IMG/VR virus record: IMGVR_UViG_3300024059_000009
Span: 1-44,300 of that record
Length of the DNA stretch: 44,300 nucleotides
Reading direction: 5' to 3' (one strand)
Origin: a virus
In this document: positions 26,278-32,811 of the stretch, piece after piece
How the letters are laid out: every line of letters begins with the position of its first letter
Position numbering within the stretch: position 1 is the stretch's first letter
The notes under the pieces: generated by a model
Told to the model about the DNA's origin: nothing
The model's database searches: none
What the model saw: the letters and a program-made list of their open reading frames with translations, nothing else
Program-made: the position numbers and the translations under genes

Positions 26278-26787
26278 TTAATAATTCTCGCTAGGAAACA
26301 ACGATTCACCATCTAACATAGAGATGTAAACGTCTAATAACCTATAGTAATGTTCTTCTGCTGTTGTTGTTGGTTGCATCTTCTTAAATCCTTCGGAGTT
26401 AAACCAGTCATTCCTATGTTTAAGATGATCTTCAGTCTCCATCTTAGCTACAAACCCTGCTATGCTAACCATGTCATAATGTGGGCTATGATCCCTACTG
26501 TACATATGGCAACCCTTACATAAGCACACGCCGTTATTCAGCGAGTATCTATGCAGAAAGTTCCTACGCCCGACTAAATGATGTGCGTCCGTACCTTTAA
26601 CTTGTCTACCATACTTATCAAAATCAGCTTCCTTATTGCATAACTCACATCCACCTGCACGTTGCCTAACGATAAGACTCCATAGCTTGAGTGCCATTTT
26701 ATCCCAATCAGTCTTACCTGACTTCTTTTTAGTATGTTTCTTGGTAAAGTGACACCTTGCCCTAGCTTCTATTTCCCATGTTTCCAT
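26278..26787 (-). CDS. HNH endonuclease-family protein, 169 aa
   Basis: A zinc-stabilised HNH fold is readable: CELC (about residues 47-50), the ADAHHLVGRRN-like catalytic block here TDAHHLVGRRN (about 66-76), and CLCKGCH (about 88-94), followed by an N/H-rich segment. The arrangement CxxC, DAHH, CxxC is like recombination endonucleases carried beside phage annealing proteins (NinG-type) more than a free-standing homing enzyme. The 5' end overlaps the next gene upstream by 26 bases. It closes the recombination block with SSB, annealing protein and exonuclease, so a Holliday-junction or branch-cutting role is a fair inference. Confidence 0.75.
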   Translation of the reverse strand: METWEIEARARCHFTKKHTKKKSGKTDWDKMALKLWSLIVRQRAGGCELCNKEADFDKYGRQVKGTDAHHLVGRRNFLHRYSLNNGVCLCKGCHMYSRDHSPHYDMVSIAGFVAKMETEDHLKHRNDWFNSEGFKKMQPTTTAEEHYYRLLDVYISMLDGESLFPSENY

Positions 26788-27079
26788 TAGAAGTCTCCTT
26801 GCTTAAATACTTCCTATAAGCGTTCATAAATCTAATAGCAGTACCTCTATTAGGAAGGCCAGTATCGGGTTCCATGTCGTCAGAAATCCTGCTACAGCTA
26901 GCGTATGGATGGTTTGCTATCCATACAGTCATTCCGTTAAACAGGCATCGATGCTCGCTTACTTTTGAAAACGTAGGGTCTTTAAGACCTTCATTAACTA
27001 CCTTATTCCATGCCTTATCTCTGTAACCAACTCTAATCCAACAATGAGGCGTCATTAGTACTCTTAGCAAATCTTTCAT
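26762..27079 (-). CDS. Hypothetical protein, 105 aa
   Basis: Read from ATG 27079, which has AAGGAATAAG upstream; the longer ORF start at 27130 lies across a terminator and is rejected. The protein has mixed alpha/beta character with a patch WIRVGYRDKAWNKVV near the start and a C-terminal basic helix (RGTAIRFMNAYRKYLSKE). The 3' end overlaps the HNH gene by 26 bases. It comes just after a strong terminator, so its transcription needs read-through or a promoter not seen. No family recognised. Confidence 0.6.
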   Translation of the reverse strand: MKDLLRVLMTPHCWIRVGYRDKAWNKVVNEGLKDPTFSKVSEHRCLFNGMTVWIANHPYASCSRISDDMEPDTGLPNRGTAIRFMNAYRKYLSKETSNGNMGNRS

Positions 27080-27094
27080 TATCTTATTCCTTAT

Positions 27095-27126
27095 AAAAAA
27101 CCCACCACCCCAAAGGAGCGATGGGT
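27095..27126 (-). terminator. Rho-independent terminator downstream of the SSB gene
   Basis: On the leftward transcript, ACCCATCGCTCC and GGGGTGGTGGGT pair around a TTT loop (with some G-U pairs), followed by TTTTTT. On the given strand this is AAAAAA at 27095-27100, then the two arms. It lies 19 bases past the SSB stop and before the next gene, so it would limit expression of the HNH end of the operon. Confidence 0.8.
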
Positions 27127-27144
27127 ACAAAAAGGTTCATGTTA

Positions 27145-27516
27145 TCAAAACGGTATATCAGCGGTAGGCACAGGAATACTAGCCACTGGCTCACTCTTAG
27201 GCTTTGCCTTGCCACCACAGAAGTCAGCCTTCATCACGCTTAATACTATCTTGCTACGCTTCTGACCATCCTTCTCCCAGTTTTCTTGCTCTAAAGTACC
27301 AGTAGCAAGCATCTGACTACCCTTCTCAAAGTAGTTCTTAACAAACTCTGCGTTCTTACCCCATGATTTACAGTCCATAAATACTGTATTCTCATAGTCA
27401 CCTTTACCGTTAGAGCAAGCAATGGTGTAGGTAGCTAACGCAGTACCTTTATCACCAATATGCTTGAGTTCTACATCTCTTACTAGGTTGCCTTGTAGTG
27501 TTGCATTGTTTAGCAT
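27145..27516 (-). CDS. ssb: Single-stranded DNA-binding protein
   Basis: An OB-fold SSB of 123 residues. The start LNNATLQGNLVRDVELKHIGDKGTALATYTIACS matches the first strands of bacterial SSB, DCKSWGKNAEFVKNYFEKGSQMLATGTLEQENW the middle, and the tail ends in ADIPF, like the host-partner-binding SSB tip (usually DDDIPF). It protects and organises ssDNA during replication and annealing. It lies in the same leftward operon as the annealing protein and exonuclease, with a ribosome site AAGGAATAAAAC before the ATG. Length is shorter than host SSB, mainly in the linker. Confidence 0.9.
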   Translation of the reverse strand: MLNNATLQGNLVRDVELKHIGDKGTALATYTIACSNGKGDYENTVFMDCKSWGKNAEFVKNYFEKGSQMLATGTLEQENWEKDGQKRSKIVLSVMKADFCGGKAKPKSEPVASIPVPTADIPF

Positions 27517-27527
27517 TGTTTTATTCC

Positions 27528-27890
27528 TTATATTAAAGGTGGGTTAATTTTTAAGTCTGCTACAAGATATTCCACCACACTATCTATAAACTTAGCAAAC
27601 TTTACTTTACTTATATATCTCAAAGATGGCAACACTAATATCTCTTTGCCATTAATCTTTATTGTCTCTACATCTAAGAACTTAGTCTTAAAGTGAGCAT
27701 CACACTCAGTTTCAGTATAACCAGTGTACTCTTTAAGGCAATCAATTAACGGCCCTCTGTAGTACTTCATCTGCTGGTTAGTCTTACAACCATCATCAGT
27801 GATCTCTACGGTGTAGTGACCATCTTTGGTTGGCATAGGTATATCAGTACGACATATGCCATCCCTAATTGTTATGTGATGTTTACGCAT
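27528..27890 (-). CDS. Hypothetical recombination-operon protein, 120 aa
   Basis: Starts within the end of the upstream gene, with GAGAAAGA before the ATG at 27890; an in-frame ATG at 27908 is an alternative. The centre has QQMKYYRGPLIDCLKEYTGYTETECDAHFKTKFL, a pattern (Gln...YY.G...TGYT..E....K..FL) that I recall in small phage proteins encoded beside recombination and replication genes, without a firm function. The N-terminal part is beta-rich. It lies between SSB and the annealing protein, so a DNA-metabolism role is likely by context only. Confidence 0.6.
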   Translation of the reverse strand: MRKHHITIRDGICRTDIPMPTKDGHYTVEITDDGCKTNQQMKYYRGPLIDCLKEYTGYTETECDAHFKTKFLDVETIKINGKEILVLPSLRYISKVKFAKFIDSVVEYLVADLKINPPLI

Positions 27891-28194
27891 CTTCTTTCTC
27901 GATTTCACCGATCTTTTTAATCAGTTGTGTAATCAAGACCACTATCTCATCGTGGCAATCGTCACTAACCCCATAACCGCATCCATGCCCAGCAGGTTCA
28001 TCTACCTTTTCGCATACTGTAGCTAAGATGTCTTCTACTGAATGAGATATTTCGTCGTCGATCTCTTCTTGTTTTTGAAGTGGCGCTAATGCATCTCCGT
28101 ACCACTCCCAGTTATCAACACCACCTGCTTCAAGCGCATTTAACTTAGCCTCTGATCGTTCTAATTCTTTTAATCTCTTTGGGTCAATTTTCAT
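27883..28194 (-). CDS. Hypothetical acidic protein, 103 aa
   Basis: Acidic helical protein: an N-terminal helix (LKELERSEAKLNALEAGG), the sequence VDNWEWYGDALAPLQKQEEIDDEI, a Cys/His-bearing segment (GHGCGYGVSDDCHDE) in the middle, and a C-terminal helix (IVVLITQLIKKIGEIEKED). AAAAGGATTATATC precedes the start. Overlaps the next gene downstream by eight bases. I do not recognise it; the operon suggests a recombination or replication accessory. Confidence 0.6.
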   Translation of the reverse strand: MKIDPKRLKELERSEAKLNALEAGGVDNWEWYGDALAPLQKQEEIDDEISHSVEDILATVCEKVDEPAGHGCGYGVSDDCHDEIVVLITQLIKKIGEIEKEDA

Positions 28195-28221
28195 GATATA
28201 ATCCTTTTTGTTATGTGATGT

Positions 28222-28893
28222 TTACGCATCTTTAGTATACTCTTGTACTGCCTGATCGCTCAGTTTAGCCCACAGCTTGCTATCATCTTCAATGTCCTTA
28301 ATAGACACTATTTTCTCTCCAAGTGCATCACAAAGCGGTTTGATGTAGTTCTGCCAGTCTTCACCAGTTTTAGGTGCTGTATCACTCATCATGGCTTTAA
28401 CGCCTTGGATAAACTTAACCTTTTCAGTGGGTTCTGGCTCTGGTTCTTTTTCGTCTTGAATACGATCATTGACATACTTATTATCATCATACTTGCCTAA
28501 AAAGATGTCAGCATTAAAGCCAAGCTTTGATAATGCTTTAGTCAAAGCGTCAGTCTCAACCTTCTTAGCAAAGTCTGCATCTGGCTTAGTTCTGGCACCG
28601 TCACGATATGCGCTAATAGATGAGCTGATAGGGAATCTCCCATCTGGGTAGTAAAACATACCGCAGAAGTTGACAATCCCAGTAGCTTCAAATAGATCAA
28701 AGCTTATATTAATATCACTGAATCCCCACCTGTGGCCATAAGCTCCAAACAGCCTAGTGGCTTCCATGATCTGACTTTGAGGGCAAATAGCTGTTATCTT
28801 ATTGCCTCTTACGTTGGCGTCTTTAGTATTACTATGCTTAGTAACGCACACCTTGTCCCAAATAGCCATATTGTCATTCTTTGTTTCACTCAT
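28222..28893 (-). CDS. Rad52/Erf-like single-strand annealing protein
   Basis: The core (about residues 10-150) resembles phage annealing proteins of the Rad52/Erf superfamily (DUF1071 type): IWDKVCVTKHSNTK at the start, a beta-rich centre (RWGFSDINISFDLFEATGIVNFCGMFYYPDGRFPISSS), and the hallmark VETDALTKALSKLGFNADIFLGKYDDNKYV. This last stretch is strongly conserved in that family, from memory. A Glu/Pro linker and a helical C-terminal domain follow. The protein pairs complementary strands exposed by the exonuclease encoded directly upstream; the two genes overlap by four bases. Shadow ORFs on the other strand are ignored. Confidence 0.82.
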   Translation of the reverse strand: MSETKNDNMAIWDKVCVTKHSNTKDANVRGNKITAICPQSQIMEATRLFGAYGHRWGFSDINISFDLFEATGIVNFCGMFYYPDGRFPISSSISAYRDGARTKPDADFAKKVETDALTKALSKLGFNADIFLGKYDDNKYVNDRIQDEKEPEPEPTEKVKFIQGVKAMMSDTAPKTGEDWQNYIKPLCDALGEKIVSIKDIEDDSKLWAKLSDQAVQEYTKDA

Positions 28894-29516
28894 GATATAA
28901 CACCTTTCAAATTTAATTCATCAACTTTTTGTTTAATAACTTGTTTAAATTCATTCATTCTATAGAACAACCTTTGCTCTAACTCAATATCCTTATCAAA
29001 TCTACATAGAAAGTTCCTATCGCTACCTTCTATGTCTGGGCAGTAAGTAAAGAAATCACAGTATTCTTTACCTGAAGCTAACAGATGACCGACAACTTGC
29101 CATTTATAGGCTGGATCAACTGTACCTCTTTTGATATTCTTTCTTTGTACATTCTCAACAACGACCTTGATCTCCAAGCACCCATCGTCACCAATGAGGC
29201 CGTCAGGAGAATCACCATACCACCCATGACTAAAGAATCCACCATTTGTAACATCATTGAATGACTCGTACTCATATGCTTTCCTAGCTTCATCTTCAAG
29301 TTCATTACCTCTTTCCATGTGTTCGTTGGTATAATCATCTTTCTCATACTTCTTTCCTGTTATAATCTCGTATGCTATTTCACCTGCATACCTTAAAGCT
29401 GGTTTACCGAAGTCTTTACCTTCATGAGCCATAATGGTCTTGAAGTTGCTTGAGGTCATTAGTCCGACTCTTAGGTTAAGCCACTCTTCAGTGTTCTGTT
29501 GTATGTCAGTCCACAT
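28890..29516 (-). CDS. YqaJ/lambda-type exonuclease
   Basis: PD-(D/E)XK exonuclease of the YqaJ/lambda Exo family. Visible: the start QNTEEWLNLRVGLMTSSNFKTIM (W..R.G..T.S), ERGNELEDEARKAYE (the conserved G.E.E..A..AYE block), SPDGLIGDDGCLEIKVV (the catalytic D...E.K) and YKWQVVGHLLASGKEYCDFFTY (QV...L...). About 208 residues from ATG 29516, supported by GGAG just upstream inside the previous gene; the longer start lacks a site. It resects dsDNA 5' ends to give 3' overhangs for the annealing protein. Confidence 0.9.
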   Translation of the reverse strand: MWTDIQQNTEEWLNLRVGLMTSSNFKTIMAHEGKDFGKPALRYAGEIAYEIITGKKYEKDDYTNEHMERGNELEDEARKAYEYESFNDVTNGGFFSHGWYGDSPDGLIGDDGCLEIKVVVENVQRKNIKRGTVDPAYKWQVVGHLLASGKEYCDFFTYCPDIEGSDRNFLCRFDKDIELEQRLFYRMNEFKQVIKQKVDELNLKGVIS

Positions 29517-29706
29517 TAGGAGTCTCCGCTTGGTCATTCATGCGTTCATTAACACTTAACCGTCTAACCTTACGTTGCAATGTTCTAATGCTACGATGTG
29601 CTTCAGTAAGATCATGTTCAACCTTAGCGTTATTAGCCATACTTAGTATGTAGTTAACCTCTAACTGTTCACGCTTGATGTCTTGTACTTGCTTGAATAA
29701 GTCCAT
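29506..29706 (-). CDS. Small coiled-coil protein, 66 aa
   Basis: Nearly all helix with heptad-like hydrophobics (MDLFKQVQDIKREQLEVNYILSMANNAKVEHDLTEAHRSIRTLQRKVRRL), basic in the second half. Its end overlaps the exonuclease start by 11 bases. AAAAAGGATGTAATACA precedes the ATG. It comes right after the Gly-X repeat gene in transcription order. No family is known to me; a small partner of the exonuclease is possible. Confidence 0.6.
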   Translation of the reverse strand: MDLFKQVQDIKREQLEVNYILSMANNAKVEHDLTEAHRSIRTLQRKVRRLSVNERMNDQAETPNVD

Positions 29707-29739
29707 TGTATTACATCCTTTTTGTTTGGTTAATTATTA

Positions 29740-29979
29740 TCAGCCATAGCCATAGCCATAGCCATTGCCAGTGCCAGTGCCAGAGCCATTGCCAGAGCCA
29801 TTGCCATTGCCATAGCCATAGCCATAGCCATTGCCAGTGCCAGTGCCAGAGCCATTGCCAGAGCCATTGCCATAGCCATAGCCATTGCCATAGCCATTGC
29901 CATAGCCATAGCCATTGCCATAGCCAGTGCCATTGCCAGAGCCATTGCCAGTGCCATTGCCAGAGTTTAAACTTGACAT
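29740..29979 (-). CDS. (Gly-X)n low-complexity protein, 79 aa, encoded by hexanucleotide repeats
   Basis: ATG 29979 has a fine ribosome site (GAGGTGATAGT) and overlaps the upstream gene by 13 bases, so this frame is the likely translated one. After MSSLN, the whole protein is 37 pairs of X-Gly, with X only Asn, Thr, Ser or Tyr, and the TGA comes directly after the last pair. Each pair is one hexanucleotide. A ten-pair block (S/N/T/Y order NSNSTTNYYY) occurs twice near the C-terminus. Such sequences resemble adhesive, silk-like or phase-separating Gly-rich proteins. The other frames give Met-Ala or His/Cys/Gln repeats without ribosome sites. A second repeat ORF of the same design lies at 40676-40912. 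Confidence 0.65.
   Translation of the reverse strand: MSSLNSGNGTGNGSGNGTGYGNGYGYGNGYGNGYGYGNGSGNGSGTGTGNGYGYGYGNGNGSGNGSGTGTGNGYGYGYG
29743..29964 (-). repeat. Hexanucleotide tandem repeat, 37 units
   Basis: Thirty-seven uninterrupted six-base units, on the leftward strand GGC preceded by AAT, ACT, TCT or TAT. GG therefore recurs every six bases for 222 bases on the coding strand, a spacing that could form two-layer G-quadruplexes in RNA or ssDNA. A ten-unit block is duplicated, a sign of slippage or unequal recombination. Confidence 0.95.
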
Positions 29980-30332
29980 ACTATCACCTCTGCAATAGTT
30001 TTTGCAGCTTTCTTAGATATAGGTATAAACTCAATTACCTCAGTAAGTGTAACTTCAGGAACTTCTCTTGTGAATTTGCACTTTTCAGGCTTTTTGGTGC
30101 CGTCAATCGCCAACTGTGATAAATCCATAGCTCCTTCCCAATATCTCATCCTGCGAGCATTGACAAGAGTCACATCTTTGCCATTTCTTCGCTGTATGTA
30201 ACCTGCAAAAACACCAGCAGAGTAAGTCCTTACCATACAGTAAACCAATCCATCATCTACTACTTGGGTAATCAGAGAGTCTTTTCGGACATACTCAACT
30301 TTATTAATCATCATTGTTTCGGGTTCAGTCAT
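29967..30332 (-). CDS. DUF6948-like small protein, partner of the Gly-X repeat ORF
   Basis: Read from ATG 30332 with AAGGATAG upstream (longer start at 30359 has no site), 121 residues. Core pattern: YCMVRTYSAGVFAGYI, a charged turn RRNGKDVTLVNARRMRYWEGAMDLSQLA, then CKFTREVPEVTLTEVIEFIPIS. This matches, from memory, the phage family DUF6948. Its V.L..A....Y..G and ..IE order recurs in the gene at 40909-41175, and both genes overlap an ORF of hexanucleotide repeats. Predicted small beta barrel; function unknown. It is the first leftward gene after an intergenic control region. Confidence 0.7.
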   Translation of the reverse strand: MTEPETMMINKVEYVRKDSLITQVVDDGLVYCMVRTYSAGVFAGYIQRRNGKDVTLVNARRMRYWEGAMDLSQLAIDGTKKPEKCKFTREVPEVTLTEVIEFIPISKKAAKTIAEVIVCQV

Positions 30333-30359
30333 AATACTATCCTTTTTAATTGTAAACAT

Positions 30360-30410
30360 AACAGGTGATTACTATTAGGTCGCCAAACGAAGATGTGTAA
30401 TACACCTGTT
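30360..30410. promoter_or_regulatory. Inverted repeat, operator candidate
   Basis: AACAGGTGATTAC at 30360-30372 and GTAATACACCTGTT at 30397-30410 form an imperfect inverted repeat (one extra base in one arm). It sits in the 236-base control region between the leftward DUF6948-like gene and the rightward genes starting at 30569. The rest of the gap is AT-rich. It could be a repressor site or an RNA hairpin. Confidence 0.5.
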
Positions 30411-30511
30411 ACGTTTTATTTATATTGTGAGTGTTTGGCAACTCAACTATAAGATAACACTTATTTTCACTATTGCAAGAACTTTCTTTATTATTTTCAA
30501 TAATTTATTAT

Positions 30512-30539
30512 TTGACAATAAGGATTAATGATGTATCTT
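30512..30539 (+). promoter_or_regulatory. Rightward promoter for the two-gene island
   Basis: TTGACA at 30512-30517, a 16-base spacer, and TATCTT at 30534-30539. A perfect -35 hexamer and a fair -10 lie 30 bases before the start of the rightward gene at 30569, which needs its own promoter because it is surrounded by leftward genes. AAAGG precedes the ATG. Confidence 0.6.
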
Positions 30540-30568
30540 ATACATAACTCTAACTGAAAGGTTGCCAA

Positions 30569-31231
30569 ATGAACACAGATTATCCGAAATTGTACGATTA
30601 TTGCGATGAAATGCTACGTGCAAACTATCCAAACTCAAAGAAGTTCACTCCATTCCTCAAGAATAAGACGCATAAGATGCTAGAAGAGATCGAATGCACA
30701 CTTGATGACTTTGATAAAGGATTAGCATTATATGAAGAAACCGAAGAGTATGGAGACGCGTACTCGCCTAGCGCAAAGATGTTAAAGAAGTATATAGTGT
30801 CATCTAGGGGTGACAAAGAGTTAAGTACAGACAATAATAAGATGGTTAAGTACTTCGCAGCTATGGTTAAAGATCATGGGTGGGAGGAAGCTTATAGTCG
30901 GTTTAGTCATGGTACATCAGAGGAAAAAGATTGGATGAGTAAGTTTAGCGTAGATGCTAAATATTGTTGCTTTCCATCTTGGTATAAAGAGTATTTGGAG
31001 ATATTCTTTACTGGTGATATAATTGAATCACAGCGATATTACATAGAACATACCGATAAAGCCGATAAAACGGCACTATACCAAGAGCTTGACAATTACA
31101 TAAGAATTGGTAATAATAGAGCAAAGAAGTCGTTTGTGGTGTTTAGACCAAAAGTAAAGGCTACACCTAAAACCCTTGAACAACTACGCCGATTTAAGCT
31201 AAAAGGGCGTTTAAGTAAGGATAGAGTGTAA
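30569..31231 (+). CDS. Hypothetical protein of the rightward island, 220 aa
   Basis: Good AAAGG site. Helical and charged, with aromatic patches (YPKLYDYCDEMLRANYPNSKKFTPFLKNKTHKMLEEIE at the start, WMSKFSVDAKYCCFPSWYKEYLEIFFTGDI in the middle) and a strongly basic end (RPKVKATPKTLEQLRRFKLKGRLSKDR). I see no known motif. It precedes a permuted papain-like gene by two bases, so the two form an operon with its own promoter and terminator, opposite to their surroundings. That isolation suggests a separately regulated or acquired moron-like function. Confidence 0.65.
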   Translation: MNTDYPKLYDYCDEMLRANYPNSKKFTPFLKNKTHKMLEEIECTLDDFDKGLALYEETEEYGDAYSPSAKMLKKYIVSSRGDKELSTDNNKMVKYFAAMVKDHGWEEAYSRFSHGTSEEKDWMSKFSVDAKYCCFPSWYKEYLEIFFTGDIIESQRYYIEHTDKADKTALYQELDNYIRIGNNRAKKSFVVFRPKVKATPKTLEQLRRFKLKGRLSKDRV

Positions 31232-31233
31232 TA

Positions 31234-31749
31234 ATGGATGAAGTAAACGCAATATTCTATGTAGCTAGGTGTGGTAAGCCACATTCTTGGCTAATTGGAT
31301 TGTTTACTAAAAGTAAGCAGCATACAACCCAATACTCACATGCAGAAATACAATTACCAGATACATCATGTATAGGCTCAGATGAAGCAGACGGTGGTGT
31401 TAGGATGAGAATAGGACTAGACACTAACAATGGGTGCTGGGCTAAGATAAAGGTTCCTGTGCCTAACTTGTCTGGCGGTTTAGAGTTCTATATTGAAACT
31501 AAGAACGATAAATACGACTGGGGACATATAGGTTCATGTGTAACTAAGCCATTTAGGAAGCTATTTAAGTATGGCAAGGCTAAATGGATCAAAGATAGCC
31601 CTAATGAATGGGTATGCGATGAATGGCAGTATGAGTTTTTACGTAGATGTGGGTGTGATTTACCTAAATTAACTGACGTTGGCAACCCTAACGAAAACTA
31701 TGATATTATTAAAGCGTATGTTCTGAAACTAAGGCAGGTTAACCCTTAA
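31234..31749 (+). CDS. Permuted papain-like (NlpC/P60-superfamily) protein, 171 aa
   Basis: The order His before Cys is that of the permuted NlpC/P60 (YiiX-like) group: H36 in QYSHAEIQL, then YDWGHIGSC (94-102), then the probable nucleophile C128 in NEWVCDEWQYEFLRRCG, a WxCxE context typical of this group. These proteins are cysteine hydrolases acting on amide or ester bonds in cell wall, lipid or protein substrates. No signal peptide is seen. It is the second gene of the rightward island and is followed by a strong terminator. Substrate cannot be named; an inactive or lipid-binding version is possible. Confidence 0.72.
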   Translation: MDEVNAIFYVARCGKPHSWLIGLFTKSKQHTTQYSHAEIQLPDTSCIGSDEADGGVRMRIGLDTNNGCWAKIKVPVPNLSGGLEFYIETKNDKYDWGHIGSCVTKPFRKLFKYGKAKWIKDSPNEWVCDEWQYEFLRRCGCDLPKLTDVGNPNENYDIIKAYVLKLRQVNP

Positions 31750-31807
31750 CAGAGGTGAGCTATCTACTCTTAATTGAGTGCAGTATTCTTTTCATTCCTT
31801 TTGTTTG

Positions 31808-31843
31808 GCCCATGCTAGAAATGACACTAGCATGGGCTTTTTT
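31808..31843 (+). terminator. Rho-independent terminator ending the rightward island
   Basis: A perfect 11-base-pair stem (GCCCATGCTAG at 31808-31818 with CTAGCATGGGC at 31827-31837), an eight-base loop, then a T run. It lies 58 bases after the papain-like gene and just before the end of the leftward genes at 31846, so it insulates the convergent units. Confidence 0.92.
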
Positions 31844-31845
31844 AA

Positions 31846-32043
31846 TTAATACTTCAATTCATCATCTTCATGGCCAATCTCTCGGTATTGGGCGCAAGCG
31901 TCTGTATACAAACCATCTACGCAAACGCGAGGGTACTTTGACCTGCTATAGTTTATAGGAACAGGCGGACCCGCCCTACATCGGTAATCCACCCTATACT
32001 CACATACCTCACAAGTCTTATCTATCCATTCCCTACTCATCAC
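31846..32043 (-). CDS. Small Cys-rich protein, 65 aa
   Basis: Cysteine pattern C-E-V-C-E-Y-R-V-D-Y-R-C then CVDGLYTDAC, five cysteines in all, fits a small zinc-binding or redox knuckle. Two adjacent ATGs at the start (32043 and 32040) follow a GGGGGTAG site, and which is used cannot be told. The function is unknown; it is the last gene of a short leftward set with the 53-aa gene and the winged-helix gene. Confidence 0.55.
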   Translation of the reverse strand: MMSREWIDKTCEVCEYRVDYRCRAGPPVPINYSRSKYPRVCVDGLYTDACAQYREIGHEDDELKY

Positions 32044-32053
32044 TACCCCCTAA

Positions 32054-32215
32054 TTAACTCCCAGATCCATCACAATCCAATTCTAGCTCCTCAGCCACCT
32101 TAACTACCTGAGCGTAAGCCTCGTCCACTGTTGCCCCATTAGAACGTGCGGTAAGGTATTGTATGTACATTATGTCTGAAGAATCGGTTTCTTTTAAGAA
32201 TTGTTGTACGTTCAT
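32054..32215 (-). CDS. Small hypothetical protein, 53 aa
   Basis: ATG at 32215 with AAAGGATAAACCA upstream, a good ribosome site. The product begins MNVQQFLKETDSSDIMYIQYL and is helical and acidic, ending in DCDGSGS. The reading frame fills the gap between the Cys-rich gene and the winged-helix gene with normal spacing. Function unknown. Confidence 0.65.
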   Translation of the reverse strand: MNVQQFLKETDSSDIMYIQYLTARSNGATVDEAYAQVVKVAEELELDCDGSGS

Positions 32216-32235
32216 TGGTTTATCCTTTCAAATGG

Positions 32236-32781
32236 TTAGTCTCTTGTCAAGTCATATAATTCAGCATCTTCCCTTGTCATAAGCTTTCCAGCTCTATAAC
32301 AAGAATCAACTTCTTTAGTTTCTTTATAGTCTTTAATTTCTTTATCTTCTTCATTAGGTGTTAGCTCTTTGTTAGCTCTTTGTTGGCTGTCTGTTAGCTC
32401 TTTGTTAGAAACTGTGTTAGTTGGTTCTTCTTGAGATTGGTAAGTGTCCCATTTTACTATAGTTATGAGCCTTCCTGTCTTTGTTGATTCGTTTGTTAGA
32501 AATCCCCACTTTTCTAATTTTTTGAGTGTAGTTCGTATGTTTTGTTTAGAAACATCTTTTGCGCAGTTCTTTTTTAGAGAGTCTAAAGAAGTTATAAACT
32601 GGCCTTCCTTCGTTTCATATACCTGACCCAACCACTCCCACTTACTAGGCTTGAAATCTGCTAGCATAAGTATCTGCATCATCACATCTCTCTGTTTAGA
32701 GTCTAGTATCTCATACATCTCATTGTATTGCAGCTTACGCCACAACTTAACCCAGCCAACACGCTTGACTTTCTTATCCAT
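32236..32781 (-). CDS. DnaD-like winged-helix replisome organiser, 181 aa
   Basis: ATG 32781 has AGGTGTTAAAG upstream; the GTG at 32790 is a weaker choice. Residues about 10-120 look like the N-terminal domain of phage replisome-organiser proteins: GWVKLWRKLQYNEMYEILDSKQRDVMMQILMLAD, the GQFITSLDSLKKNC segment, then a winged helix (SKQNIRTTLKKLEKWGFLTNESTKTGRLITIVKWDTYQ). The C-terminal part is a Glu/Lys/Gln-rich linker ending with YRAGKLMTREDAELYDLTRD. Such proteins bind origin DNA and help load host helicase. It is the only replication-initiation candidate. A strong promoter and structured leader precede it. Confidence 0.75.
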   Translation of the reverse strand: MDKKVKRVGWVKLWRKLQYNEMYEILDSKQRDVMMQILMLADFKPSKWEWLGQVYETKEGQFITSLDSLKKNCAKDVSKQNIRTTLKKLEKWGFLTNESTKTGRLITIVKWDTYQSQEEPTNTVSNKELTDSQQRANKELTPNEEDKEIKDYKETKEVDSCYRAGKLMTREDAELYDLTRD

Positions 32782-32811
32782 CTTTAACACCTACAAACAC
32801 AAATAGACCTC

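Noticed and set aside
29743-29964. CRISPR-like array
   Set aside because: The repeat is a six-base tandem array without spacers; the same holds at 40681-40884. No CRISPR structure is present.
29706-30119. 137-codon rightward ORF rich in Ser, His, Cys and Gln, and a 75-codon leftward Met-Ala ORF
   Set aside because: They are other reading frames of the hexanucleotide array; neither has a ribosome site or coupling. The Gly-X frame starts in a proper overlap with its neighbour.
31755-31958. 67-codon rightward hydrophobic ORF
   Set aside because: It runs through a strong terminator and antisense to the Cys-rich gene; no supported start.
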